From a virus, in the IMG/VR virus record IMGVR_UViG_3300045136_000824, positions 1 through 30,005 of that record: DNA of 30,005 bases; one strand, written 5' to 3'. The notes under the pieces are model-generated. The model was not told the origin of the DNA. It worked only from the letters and a program-made list of their open reading frames with translations, and did no database searches. How positions within the stretch are numbered: the first letter of the stretch is position 1; each line of letters opens with the position of its first letter. This document shows, piece by piece, positions 19,991 through 27,589 of the stretch. The translations under genes were made by a program, and so were the position numbers.

Positions 19991-22558
19991 ATGGAGGTTG
20001 GCGAACTGGCCATCCGGCAATTCATCGAGCGGGTCCACGGTCCCGAGCCACAAGGGTGGCTCGTGGTGTGGACCCGCCAGGACAAGGCGTCGAGGGCCTT
20101 TCCTCTCTCGCAAGAGGGCGCCCTCGATGCCGCTGTCGCCTATTGCGCGGATCGGGCCCCGCGGCAGGACGTCTACGCCGCCGTCGGATTGCAGGGCCAG
20201 GCGCCCGAGAACGGGAGCCGCGGAAAGGAAGCCGGCGTGGTGTCGGTGCCGGGCGTGTGGGCCGACATCGACATCGGCGGCGCGGCGCACAAGGCGAAGG
20301 ATCTTCCCGGCAGTGAAGAAGAGGCGCTGTCCCTCGTTGAGGCCGTCGGACTCCCGCCGTCGGTCATCGTGCGCAGCGGCTTCGGGCTCCAGGTGTACTG
20401 GCTCTTCCGGGAGCCGTTCGTAATCGAGACGGCGGCCGAACGGCAGGATCTCAAATCGCTGTCGCGGCGCTTTCAGCACATGCTTCGCTTGCAGGCCCGG
20501 GCGCGGGGCTGGACCATCGATCCGACCGCCGATCTCTGCCGCGTTCTCCGTGTCCCGGGCACCTTCAACCGCAAGATCCCTGGCGACGTGCGTCCGGTGA
20601 CCGCGGAGTACTTCGACCGGGCGTACTGCCTCGACGACATCGCCGAAATCCTTTGCGGGCTCGATGATCCCGGCGAGCCCGCGCCCAGCCAGCCGCCACC
20701 GGACCTGCCGCCAGCGCAGTTGCCGCTCATCCTCGAAGGGTGCGCCTGGATGCGCCACTGCCGGGACGATGCGGCGACGCTGCCCGAGCCCGAGTGGTAC
20801 CGGATGCTGACCGTAGTCGCCCGGTGCGAAGATCCAGAGCGATGGGCGCACGAATTGAGTCAGGCGCATCCGAAGTACACCCGCGGCGAAACCCAGCGCA
20901 AGCTGAAGCAGGCCTCGAGTGAGCAGGTAGCCCCCGTCACGTGCGCCTATGTCGAATCCGACCTCGGCGGTGCACGATTTTGCAACGAGTGCTTGTTCCG
21001 CGGCAACGTGAACTCGCCCATCGCGATCGGGCGGCTGGACCTGAACGGCGAAGCCGGCGAGTCCGGGCCACCCGAGGATGTGGAACCAGCGGAGGGAGAC
21101 GGATCCGATCCGCCGCCCCCGGCGGTCACCGCCGCCGCCTCCCAGATTGAGCACTTCACGGACCTCGGCAACGCCAAGCGCTTCGCCGCCCGCTACCGCG
21201 GCCAGCTCCTGTACTGCGAGAAGTGGACCCGCTGGTTCGAATGGGACAACATGCGCTGGCGCGAGGACGAGACGCTCGAGGTCTACCGCCTGGCCGGCCT
21301 CCTGATCCGGAGCCTGTACCCGCTCGCCAAGCGAATCCGCGACGACGAAGAGCGGCAGGCCTTCCTGAAACACCTGGCGCGGTCCGAATCCTTCCGGGCG
21401 CAGACCGCCATGATTAACCTCGCCAAGGCCGACCCGGCCTTCGCGGTCCGGCCCGGCGACCTGGACCGTGACCCATGGCTGCTGACCGTCGAAAACGGCA
21501 CGCTCGATCTGCGCACCGGCACGTTGCGCCCGCATGACCAGCGGGACCGCATCACCAAGCTCGCGCCGGTTCGCTTCGACCCCACGGCTTCGTGCCCCAA
21601 CTGGCTCGAGTTCCTGCACATGGTCATGGGCGGCAATCAACGGCTCGTTTCTTTTCTCCAACGCGCCTTCGGCTGCTGCCTCACTGGGATCACGTCCGAC
21701 AAGGCCATGTTCATCCTCTACGGGGCGAGCGGGGATAACGGCAAGTCGACCATGGTCGACGTCATCCAACTGCTGCTCGGCGACTACGCCGTGCGCACGC
21801 CCACCGAAACATTCCTCCGCAAGAAGGACGGGGCGATCCCGAACGACGTGGCCAAGCTCAAGGGCGCCCGCTTCGTGTGGGCTTCCGAAAATGAGCGCGG
21901 CTCGCGGCTGTCGGAGTCGCTGATCAAGGAGATGACCGGCGGCGACAAGCTTTCGGCGCGGTTCATGCGGGGCGAGTTCTTCGAGTTCTACCCCGAGTTC
22001 AAACCGTGGCTGGCCACCAATCACAAGCCGCAAGTGCGCGGCGACCGCGCGCTGTGGAACCGGCTGAAGCTGATCCCCTTCCACGTCACGATCCCCAAGG
22101 ACCGCCAGAAGCCGCGCCACGAGGTCATGGCGATGTTCCGGCGGGAGTTTCCGGGGATCTTGAACTGGGCGCTCGAGGGGTGCCTGGAATGGCAACGGAA
22201 CGGCCTCGGCGTGCCCGAGGAGGTCGTGGCGGCCACGCGCGAGTACGAGGCCGAACAGGACACCTTCGCGATGTTCCTCGAAGAGAAGTGCGTGAGGGCG
22301 CCCAACGCGCGCGTGCTGTCGCTGGCGCTGTACCGCGAGTACAAATCCTGGGCCGAGCAGTACGGCGAGTCGCCGGTCAGCCACAAGATGTTCGCCTCGT
22401 TCATGAGCGAACGGGGATTCGAGAAGACCAAAACCATGAAAGGCGCGCTGTACTCCGGCGTGGGTTTGCGTACCGAGGACCACTACGACACGCCGCGCGG
22501 TTCAGCGCCACCACGGCAAACTCACCTGGTCCACGAGGAAGAAGGGGAGGAAGTGTGA
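19991..22558 (+). CDS. Bifunctional primase-helicase (P4/D5 type)
   Basis: The 855-residue protein joins two parts. The N-terminal domain (about 10-240) looks like a RepB-like archaeo-eukaryotic primase with WADIDIGG (DxD metal site, about 88-95), SGFGLQVYW (about 128-136) and CRVLRVPGTFNRK. The position often held by His in SGxGxHxYW is Gln here. The C-terminal SF3 helicase (about 480-770) has Walker A GASGDNGKST (about 578), FVWASENERG, and LWNRLKLIPFHVTIP. It should prime and unwind DNA at the element's origin. ATG 19991 is preceded by GGGAGG. The candidate origin lies immediately downstream. Confidence 0.95.
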   Translation: MEVGELAIRQFIERVHGPEPQGWLVVWTRQDKASRAFPLSQEGALDAAVAYCADRAPRQDVYAAVGLQGQAPENGSRGKEAGVVSVPGVWADIDIGGAAHKAKDLPGSEEEALSLVEAVGLPPSVIVRSGFGLQVYWLFREPFVIETAAERQDLKSLSRRFQHMLRLQARARGWTIDPTADLCRVLRVPGTFNRKIPGDVRPVTAEYFDRAYCLDDIAEILCGLDDPGEPAPSQPPPDLPPAQLPLILEGCAWMRHCRDDAATLPEPEWYRMLTVVARCEDPERWAHELSQAHPKYTRGETQRKLKQASSEQVAPVTCAYVESDLGGARFCNECLFRGNVNSPIAIGRLDLNGEAGESGPPEDVEPAEGDGSDPPPPAVTAAASQIEHFTDLGNAKRFAARYRGQLLYCEKWTRWFEWDNMRWREDETLEVYRLAGLLIRSLYPLAKRIRDDEERQAFLKHLARSESFRAQTAMINLAKADPAFAVRPGDLDRDPWLLTVENGTLDLRTGTLRPHDQRDRITKLAPVRFDPTASCPNWLEFLHMVMGGNQRLVSFLQRAFGCCLTGITSDKAMFILYGASGDNGKSTMVDVIQLLLGDYAVRTPTETFLRKKDGAIPNDVAKLKGARFVWASENERGSRLSESLIKEMTGGDKLSARFMRGEFFEFYPEFKPWLATNHKPQVRGDRALWNRLKLIPFHVTIPKDRQKPRHEVMAMFRREFPGILNWALEGCLEWQRNGLGVPEEVVAATREYEAEQDTFAMFLEEKCVRAPNARVLSLALYREYKSWAEQYGESPVSHKMFASFMSERGFEKTKTMKGALYSGVGLRTEDHYDTPRGSAPPRQTHLVHEEEGEEV

Positions 22559-22801
22559 TGACGGATCCGTCATGCCTCGACCAAGCAAGTCCTTTGTTTT
22601 CAATAGACCATTCTGGATATGACGGGTTATGACGGATAGACTCTATTATCCGCCTATACGAAAAAAAGAACCCATGCCCTTCTACACGTATAGAGCTTAT
22701 ATAGGAAAATCCGTCATAACCCGTCATATCTGTCATCGTTCGCCGTATCTTACTGCACACACGACAGTTAGGGCCATGACAGATTCAGCGCAATCCGTCA
22801 T
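22558..22801. repeat. Iteron-like cluster, candidate replication origin
   Basis: Between the primase stop and the next gene, ATGACGG occurs seven times on either strand: forward at 22558, 22619 and 22629; reverse at 22567, 22711, 22721 and 22795. The variant ATGACAG occurs twice (reverse at 22730, forward at 22776). The first two form a 16-bp palindrome, ATGACGGATCCGTCAT (22558-22573). Neighbouring copies are spaced 9-10 bp, one helical turn. The core (22638-22708) is only about 38% GC, far below the flanks. Iterons plus an AT-rich segment beside a primase-helicase gene fit an origin; an operator cluster is the alternative. An open frame inside it looks spurious. Confidence 0.65.
22616..22730. 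repeat. 22-bp perfect inverted repeat inside the iteron cluster
   Basis: The arms at 22616-22637 and 22709-22730 are exact reverse complements, 22 bp each, separated by 71 bp of low-GC DNA. Each arm holds two ATGACGG copies 10 bp apart. Nested within are smaller inverted pairs: CTATACG (22654-22660) with CGTATAG (22687-22693), and CTCTAT (22641-22646) with ATAGAG (22690-22695). The arrangement could form a cruciform or be opened by the SF3 helicase. Confidence 0.85.
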
Positions 22802-22812
22802 AGAGGGTGGCC

Positions 22813-23259
22813 GTGGACGTTGAAGCGGTTCTGGACCGTCTGATGCAAGCCGGGGTCTCGGTCTGGCTGGACGACGAGGGCAAGCTGCGCATTGACAAAG
22901 GCGCGCCGGAGGAGATCAAGCAGCTCGTGCGCGAGCACAAGCAGGAGTTGATCGACGTGCGCCGGGCGCAGGACTTTATGAACCGTGCCGGCATCCGGAT
23001 CATTCGCCTGCCGCTGGGCCATCTTGCCCTGGCCTATCCGCCCCGCACCGATATGGACGAACTGCGCTGGGCGGCCCGCACTCTCCGCATGGACTCGATG
23101 CCGCTGGTCATCAACGACGAGGGGCTCGAGTGGATCAGCCCCGAGGAATGGCGGCGACGCCAAGTCGCTCGGATCTGCGAAGAGTACCGGCGCGAGCGGC
23201 TGAGGAAGGCGACGCCGGAAGCCGCCGAGCAGTCGATGCCTCGAAGGAGGCGGGCGTGA
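22813..23259 (+). CDS. TubC_N-like docking-domain protein
   Basis: GTG 22813 is preceded by GAGGG at 22803-22807; GTG 22807 is an alternative. The 148-residue product starts VEAVLDRLMQAGVSVWLDDEGKLRI and continues IKQLVREHKQELIDV. This is the pattern of the TubC N-terminal docking domain, a small protein-interaction fold also common beside phage primases. The rest (IIRLPLGHLALAYPP, ARTLRMDSMPLVIND) has no recognised motif, and the tail is Arg-rich. It overlaps the nuclease gene by 4 nt. A role as a primase or replisome interaction protein is inferred. Confidence 0.8.
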   Translation: MDVEAVLDRLMQAGVSVWLDDEGKLRIDKGAPEEIKQLVREHKQELIDVRRAQDFMNRAGIRIIRLPLGHLALAYPPRTDMDELRWAARTLRMDSMPLVINDEGLEWISPEEWRRRQVARICEEYRRERLRKATPEAAEQSMPRRRRA

Positions 23260-23588
23260 CGACCGAACGTGCGATCGTGAAGGCGATCCTGACGTACCTG
23301 AACGGTCTTCCTGGGTGCCTGGCGCGCAAGCGTTGGGGCGGCGGCATGGGCGTGGCGGGCGACCCTGACATCGACGCCTGCCTCCGCGGCCGCAGCGTAC
23401 AACTCGAGGTAAAGCGCCCAGGCGAGAGGCCTACGGCCTTGCAAGCGAGGCGGCTGGAAGAGTGGGGTCGGGCCGGCGCGATCGTGGCGGTGGTTCATGA
23501 CGTCGCCGAGGTTCGGGCGGTGCTCGAAGAAAATCAGCTTCTCGGCCGGACACTTGGGGACGGTCCGGCGTACATAGTAAGCGAATAA
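23256..23588 (+). CDS. VRR-NUC domain nuclease
   Basis: The 110-residue protein is a minimal VRR-NUC, a PD-(D/E)xK nuclease subtype. GDPDID (Asp38) and LEVKRPG (Glu51, Lys53) form the active site, and ALQARRLEEWGRAGAIVAVV is the usual following helix and strand. GTG 23256 overlaps the previous stop (GTGA) and has AAGGAGG at 23244-23250. Phage VRR-NUC proteins probably resolve branched DNA or assist replication. All catalytic residues are present. It is the last gene of the replication operon; a short hairpin lies just after it. Confidence 0.92.
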   Translation: MTTERAIVKAILTYLNGLPGCLARKRWGGGMGVAGDPDIDACLRGRSVQLEVKRPGERPTALQARRLEEWGRAGAIVAVVHDVAEVRAVLEENQLLGRTLGDGPAYIVSE

Positions 23589-23606
23589 CGAGAGACGGGA
23601 CTCTCG
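23589..23606. other. Short hairpin after the VRR-NUC gene
   Basis: CGAGAG (23589-23594) and CTCTCG (23601-23606) pair around a 6-nt loop directly after the TAA stop. No T-run follows, so intrinsic termination is doubtful; it may protect the mRNA end. Confidence 0.35.
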
Positions 23607-23640
23607 CGAAACTCCTTCCCTTACGCCTCTCACACCCGAC

Positions 23641-23982
23641 GTGTCTTCCAGGAACCAACAGATCCCGCTGTATGCCCCCGATGGCAGGTCGCTCGGTTTC
23701 CGTTCGCCAGACGCGGCCAAGCGACTGATCGAGGGCGGCTTCGTAAAGCCGTCGTACGGGCGCAAAGGGCACCTGAAGGCGATCTGGCGGTGTCAAGATG
23801 ACGGCGGTAACCCGGTTCAGCCGAGTGTCAGGGCCGGAACGAAATACAGCTTCATCGAGAACCTGGAGCACGGTCGGTGCTGGAAGCTGCGGCGGCTGGA
23901 CGGGAAGGACGAGGACGGAGTGCCGTTTTCAACGCGCGGCGTCTTCCTCCAGGTCGTCGCCGACTGCCTGGTAACGCGATGA
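23641..23982 (+). CDS. Unknown small phage-type protein
   Basis: The 113-residue protein starts at GTG 23641. It contains YAPDGRSLGFRSPDAAKRLI, then a basic GRKGHLKAIW, and a second half with GTKYSFIENLEHGRCWKLRRLDG. It is basic in charge and looks like a small strand-rich domain, possibly nucleic-acid binding. I do not recognise a family. It overlaps the next small gene by 4 nt (ATGA). The ribosome site is weak, so the exact start is uncertain. Confidence 0.65.
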   Translation: MSSRNQQIPLYAPDGRSLGFRSPDAAKRLIEGGFVKPSYGRKGHLKAIWRCQDDGGNPVQPSVRAGTKYSFIENLEHGRCWKLRRLDGKDEDGVPFSTRGVFLQVVADCLVTR

Positions 23983-24107
23983 AGCAACGCAAGAAGCAGG
24001 TCGGCGCGCGCTGGATCGCCAAGGTGCGGGGAGCGTTCCTGAAGGGGAAGCTTCCTGAGCATCAGCATCAGTCTCTGCGGACAGCGTGTGCAGCGAAGGG
24101 CTGCTGA
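23979..24107 (+). CDS. Very small basic protein (42 aa)
   Basis: ATG 23979 overlaps the preceding stop in an ATGA junction. The product is strongly basic, opening KQRKKQVGARWIAKVRGAFL, and ends in KGC. The junction and the charge support a real small gene, but there is no homology that I recognise and chance remains possible. Confidence 0.4.
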   Translation: MKQRKKQVGARWIAKVRGAFLKGKLPEHQHQSLRTACAAKGC

Positions 24108-24125
24108 GGGATCACAAGGAGGCAC

Positions 24126-24200
24126 ACCCAGACACAGCGACTTCAAACCAGAGCGGTGAGCCATCTTCGGAAATTCCGAAGATGCGAGGCACGTCTGGGT
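24126..24200. repeat. Nested inverted repeats in an intergenic region
   Basis: A perfect 9-bp hairpin, CATCTTCGG (24162-24170) and CCGAAGATG (24176-24184) with loop AAATT, sits inside an outer 8-bp inverted pair, ACCCAGAC (24126-24133) and GTCTGGGT (24193-24200). The transcript could fold into a two-level stem. No T-run follows. It lies in the 210 bp between small phage genes, which otherwise hold nothing recognisable. It might be a structured leader, a small RNA or an operator. Confidence 0.5.
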
Positions 24201-24317
24201 CCTTCCTGGGGCTCGGCGGCGGCGGTGGTTGGGTGGCACGATTTCGCTTGCGTCACGCGCCGGAAAAGGTTGTCGGTGGTCGGTTGTCACCCGGCGCTCT
24301 GAGTTCATTACAAGACC

Positions 24318-24677
24318 ATGGCTGATTCTCCCTCCCTCCAGCCGCGATCGTTGGGAAGGATCGCGGTCCCGACGCCAGGAACGCCCGTCCGGGTGACCTC
24401 CGACACCTCGATCCGGGCCCACCGGATCCGGTTTGCCGTCGTCATCGGCGAGACGGGGCGAGTGTTCCTCGGCGTCCAGGGGATGAACAAGGCGACCGGG
24501 GCAGGCGTCTTGAAGGAGTTCTGGCCCACGGGCGCGGGCGGCGGCGTGGCCGACGAATTTGTGATCGATTCTGCTGCGGGCGAATTGCGGCCGTCGGACT
24601 ACTTCGTCGATGCCAACACGGCCGGCGAGGGGTTGCTCGTCGCCTACTGGACCTGGGTTCCGAGCTATGCCAGTTGA
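24318..24677 (+). CDS. Unknown beta-rich phage-type protein
   Basis: The 119-residue protein appears mostly strand: TPGTPVRVTSDTSIRAHRI, FAVVIGETGRVFLGVQGM, ELRPSDYFVDANTAGEGL, LLVAYWTWV. Repeated Gly and strand patterns recall small phage structural or decoration proteins, but I cannot assign one. ATG 24318 has no strong ribosome site. The 3' end overlaps the following methyltransferase gene by 11 nt if that gene starts at 24667. Confidence 0.7.
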   Translation: MADSPSLQPRSLGRIAVPTPGTPVRVTSDTSIRAHRIRFAVVIGETGRVFLGVQGMNKATGAGVLKEFWPTGAGGGVADEFVIDSAAGELRPSDYFVDANTAGEGLLVAYWTWVPSYAS

Positions 24678-26127
24678 TCGCGTGACGCCGGCGATGGCGA
24701 AGCGGATCGAGCTGTGGCCTCTCAAGCGGCTGGCGCCTTATCAGCGAAACCCGAGGACCCATTCCGAGGAGCAGGTGACGCAGATCGCGGCCTCGATTGC
24801 CGAGTTCGGCTTCTGCAATCCGATTCTGGTCGACTCGCGCGACGGCATCATCGCCGGGCATGGGCGGCTGCTGGCGGCGAAGAAACTGGGTCTCGACGAA
24901 GTGCCGGTGATCGTGCTGGATCACCTCGACGAGCACCAGCGGCGAGCGTACTTATTGGCCGACAACCGGCTGTCGGAGTTGGCCGGATGGGATCACGAGT
25001 TGCTGGCGCTCGAGTTGAAGGAACTGGCGGACGCCGGATTCGACGCGACGCTGGCCGGGTTCGACTCGAAGGAGATCGACGACATCCTGGCGTCGCTCGA
25101 ACGCCACGCGGAGCCGGAGTCCAGCGAGGCCGAAGAGGCTGTCCCGGAAGTGCCCGCGGAAGCGGCCACGCGGCCCGGCGACCTGTGGCTGATCGGTCCC
25201 CATCGCCTCATTTGCGGAGACTGCCGCGATCTCGGCGTGATCGCGCGGTTGTTCGAGGATCGGAAGGCGAACGTCGTCATCACGTCGCCGCCTTACGCCA
25301 CGCAGCGCCAGTACGATCCATCAAGCGGCTTCGAGCCCGTGCCGCCAGAGAAGTACGTCGCCTGGTTCAAGGACGTCGCCACGGCGATCGAATCGGTGCT
25401 GGCGCCGGACGGCTCCTACTTCCTCAACATCAAAGCCCACGCCGAGGAGGGCGAGCGCCACACCTACGTGATGGACCTCGTGCTCGCGCACAAGCGCGAG
25501 TGGGGCTGGCGGTTTGTCGACGAGTTCTGCTGGCGCAAGACCGACGATGGCGTGCCGGGTGGCTGGAACAATCGCTTCAAGAACGCCTGGGAGCCGATCT
25601 ACCACTTCTCGCGCGAGCGCAAGATCAAGTTCCGGCCGCGCGAGGTGGCGCACTGGTCCGACGACTGTTTCGACTACTCGCCCGACAATCCGAAGTCGAC
25701 CTCGGGCAGCGGGCTGCTCGGCACGGGGCCGCGTGGCGCAGCGGCCGACAAAGGCAAAAACCATGCGGCCTGGCAGACCACACGGCGCAACGCCAACGAC
25801 CTCGAAGGGCGACACGGTGGCCTGGCGCGCCCGTCAAACGTGATCGAAGCCAAGACCGAGTCCTCGCAGGGGAATCATTCGGCCCCGTTTCCGCGCGCGA
25901 TCCCGGAGTTCTTCATCAAGGCGTTCTCGGACTCGGGTGACGTGATCTTCGATCCGTTTGCGGGCAGCGGCACGACACTGGTCGCCGCCGGGCTGCTCGA
26001 TCGGTCTGGCTTCGGCGTCGAGATCAGCCCGGCTTACTGCGATGTGATCCTGCGCCGGATGCAGGAGACCTTGAAGCTCACGCCCGTGCATGCGGTGACG
26101 GGCGAACCATTTCAACCCCACACTTGA
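24667..26127 (+). CDS. ParB-domain DNA methyltransferase, SPPY type
   Basis: The 486-residue fusion has an N-terminal ParB-like domain (about 10-120: RNPRTHSEEQVTQIAASIAE, then IIAGHGRLLAAKKLG). A beta-class methyltransferase follows, with catalytic TSPPY (Ser207-Tyr210) before the SAM site DPFAGSGTT (about 428-436). SPPY is usual for N4-cytosine enzymes, though N6-adenine use is possible. All key motifs are present and no restriction partner is adjacent, so it is likely a phage-type solitary methylase that protects or marks element DNA. ATG 24667 overlaps the previous gene; ATG 24694 is the alternative. It is a paralogue of the gene at 27586. Confidence 0.93.
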   Translation: MPVDRVTPAMAKRIELWPLKRLAPYQRNPRTHSEEQVTQIAASIAEFGFCNPILVDSRDGIIAGHGRLLAAKKLGLDEVPVIVLDHLDEHQRRAYLLADNRLSELAGWDHELLALELKELADAGFDATLAGFDSKEIDDILASLERHAEPESSEAEEAVPEVPAEAATRPGDLWLIGPHRLICGDCRDLGVIARLFEDRKANVVITSPPYATQRQYDPSSGFEPVPPEKYVAWFKDVATAIESVLAPDGSYFLNIKAHAEEGERHTYVMDLVLAHKREWGWRFVDEFCWRKTDDGVPGGWNNRFKNAWEPIYHFSRERKIKFRPREVAHWSDDCFDYSPDNPKSTSGSGLLGTGPRGAAADKGKNHAAWQTTRRNANDLEGRHGGLARPSNVIEAKTESSQGNHSAPFPRAIPEFFIKAFSDSGDVIFDPFAGSGTTLVAAGLLDRSGFGVEISPAYCDVILRRMQETLKLTPVHAVTGEPFQPHT

Positions 26128-26141
26128 AGGAGGGAATCACC

Positions 26142-26579
26142 ATGCCGGAAGTTGCCACGCCGAACCAGGCCGAACGCGAGTTCGAGACCGGGACGGACGA
26201 ATCGTTCAAGAACACGAGCGCCACCTCTGGAGCCGCGCACAGCGAGAACCAGCGCGTGACGTTCGCCAACATCAAGCGCACTTACGACGTCTACCAGGAC
26301 CTGGACATCCAGGCTGCGCGGCAGGCGTTGGTCGAACAGACGCGGCTGAACCAGATCGCCTCGCAGGCGCTCCAGAACGCCGTTGAGACCGCGAACCTGG
26401 TGTCGAAGCAAGCGGTGCGCCATGGCGACATCGCCATCGACGGCCAATGGAATCCTTTGCAGCAAGGCGCGGGCGACACTCTGACCGCGCGGGCAGTGTC
26501 GATCGACGACGTCTCGCTGAAGGCCATCGGCGCGGTGGTCGCGGCTGCCGTCGCTGACGCGCTGGCTGGCCGCAAGTAG
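26142..26579 (+). CDS. Unknown small helical phage protein
   Basis: ATG 26142 follows AAGGAGGG, a near-perfect ribosome site, 14 nt after the methyltransferase stop. The 145-residue product has a Glu/Ser/Thr-rich N-terminus, a helical middle (YQDLDIQAARQALVEQTRLNQ) with a conserved-looking KQAVRHGDIAIDGQW, and an Ala-rich hydrophobic helix at the end (IGAVVAAAVADALAGRK). Strong translation signals suggest abundant production, as for a structural or scaffold-like protein. The family is not recognised. A terminator lies 25 nt after its stop. Confidence 0.75.
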   Translation: MPEVATPNQAEREFETGTDESFKNTSATSGAAHSENQRVTFANIKRTYDVYQDLDIQAARQALVEQTRLNQIASQALQNAVETANLVSKQAVRHGDIAIDGQWNPLQQGAGDTLTARAVSIDDVSLKAIGAVVAAAVADALAGRK

Positions 26580-26604
26580 TCTTTCTCCTCAAGGGCGCAA
26601 GGAA

Positions 26605-26645
26605 GGGGCGGCTGGGCATCCCCGTGCCGGGCCGCCCCGCTTTTT
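26605..26645 (+). terminator. Intrinsic terminator
   Basis: GGGGCGGC (26605-26612) and GCCGCCCC (26631-26638) form a strong stem, and GC then TTTTT (26641-26645) follow. It lies just after the gene ending at 26579 and before the tRNA, so it should end transcription of the methyltransferase unit. Confidence 0.85.
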
Positions 26646-26662
26646 CACGACACGAATTCCGA

Positions 26663-26737
26663 TGCGGAGTGGCGCAATGGCAGCGCGGCGGACTCATCAT
26701 CCGCAGGCCGCGGGTTCGATTCCCGCCTCCGCTACCA
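26663..26737 (+). tRNA. tRNA with CAT anticodon (Met or Ile2 type), unusual
   Basis: The cloverleaf has D-stem GCGC/GCGC, anticodon stem GCGGA/TCCGC, T-arm GCGGG-TTCGATT-CCCGC, discriminator A and encoded CCA (26735-26737). The loop CTCATCA gives anticodon CAT at 26695-26697. Two features are odd: position 37 is C, where CAT tRNAs normally have A (loop CTCATAA), and the first acceptor pair is T-T while the other six pair well. The initiator-type GGG/CCC pairs are absent. It lies within element genes 18 bp after a terminator. It may be a divergent phage tRNA or a decaying one. Confidence 0.85.
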
Positions 26738-26747
26738 GTCATTGCTG

Positions 26748-27017
26748 ATGATCCGCGAACTGCGGCTGTGGTGGCGGCTGCGGCCGCTGGTCAACCAATT
26801 CCAGGAGCTCACGAAGATGAAGTTTTCCGTGAACGTCGCCATTCAGATGCTGGCGCTGGTGGCGCAGGGCTTGAACGCCTCGATCGACCTGCTGCCCGGG
26901 CGCGGCAAGTTCTGGGCCATGGTCGGGCTGTCGGCGGTGCAGGGTCTCACGGCCGTGCTCGCCCATTTCGCCAACCCGGACGGTACGCCCGCTGAGGCGC
27001 CCTATCGCAAGTCGTGA
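26748..27017 (+). CDS. Small membrane-type protein, possible holin-like
   Basis: The 89-residue product starts at ATG 26748, just after the tRNA. It has a basic N-terminus (IRELRLWWRLRPLV) and two moderately hydrophobic helices, VNVAIQMLALVAQGLN (about 29-44) and FWAMVGLSAVQGLTAVLAHF (about 57-76), with a polar tail ending YRKS. Size and two-helix form would suit a holin or small phage membrane protein, but hydrophobicity is moderate and no holin family was recognised. It overlaps the homing-endonuclease start by 4 nt. Confidence 0.65.
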   Translation: MIRELRLWWRLRPLVNQFQELTKMKFSVNVAIQMLALVAQGLNASIDLLPGRGKFWAMVGLSAVQGLTAVLAHFANPDGTPAEAPYRKS

Positions 27018-27589
27018 TGAGCCTTGCCCTGGCTGCTACATCCCAACAGGCAGCGACAACTTGCCACAGGTCAGCGCCTACCGCTGAAGAGTGGCGCGAA
27101 GTTGTCGGTTTTGAAGCCCACTACCAGGTCTCCTCATGGGGTCGCGTCCGGCACAAGGAGACAGGGCGCGTCCTCCGTCCCTGGATCGCTGCCCATCGGT
27201 ACCACTACGTACACCTGTGCCGTTGCGATTACAGACGGAAGGTAGGCGTCCATGTACTTGTCGCCGAAGCCTTTCTCGGACCCAAACCGTCGCCCCGGCA
27301 CGAGGTGGCGCATTGGGATGGTGTAGGCACGCATAACATCGTGACTAATCTCCGATGGGCCACGCACGCTGAAAATGTTCAAGATCAGAGACGTCACGGA
27401 ACGCTGCACCCTCCCCGCTTCCGAGGATCGTCGCATCCACGGGCTAGGCTACGCGAAGAAGACGTGCTGCGACTTCGCTGTCTCTACTCAGGCCGTCGCG
27501 GCGAATTGGCCCAGCTCGCCCGGCTCTATGGCGTCCATCCGAGCACACTTAAACGCGCGGTGGTCGGAAATGGTTGGACCCATCTATGA
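27014..27589 (+). CDS. NUMOD4/HNH homing endonuclease
   Basis: The 191-residue protein has an N-terminal NUMOD4 motif (EEWREVVGFEAHYQVSSWGRVR) and an HNH core. In the core, HVLVAEAFLGPKP leads to EVAHWDGVGTHNIVTNLRWATHAENVQD, with the His, Asn and Asn/His set of HNH_3. A C-terminal HTH (ELAQLARLYGVHPSTLKRAVVG) would bind DNA. Such enzymes are free-standing homing nucleases of phages that cut alleles lacking them. Its DNA looks less GC-rich than its neighbours. Both ends overlap adjacent genes by 4 nt (ATGA), so it is neatly placed within the operon. It sits just before one ParB-methyltransferase paralogue. Confidence 0.92.
   Translation: MMSLALAATSQQAATTCHRSAPTAEEWREVVGFEAHYQVSSWGRVRHKETGRVLRPWIAAHRYHYVHLCRCDYRRKVGVHVLVAEAFLGPKPSPRHEVAHWDGVGTHNIVTNLRWATHAENVQDQRRHGTLHPPRFRGSSHPRARLREEDVLRLRCLYSGRRGELAQLARLYGVHPSTLKRAVVGNGWTHL

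Noticed and set aside
19940-22483. Long open frame of 847 codons on the minus strand
   Set aside because: It lies wholly opposite the primase-helicase gene, has no domain pattern, and arises from GC-rich third positions.
22629-22823. 64-codon frame in the iteron region
   Set aside because: It is built from the repeats and the low-GC core, with no similarity or ribosome site; the DNA repeats explain it better.
26663-26737. Initiator tRNA-fMet
   Set aside because: The three GC pairs of the initiator anticodon stem are missing, although the 1-72 pair is open.
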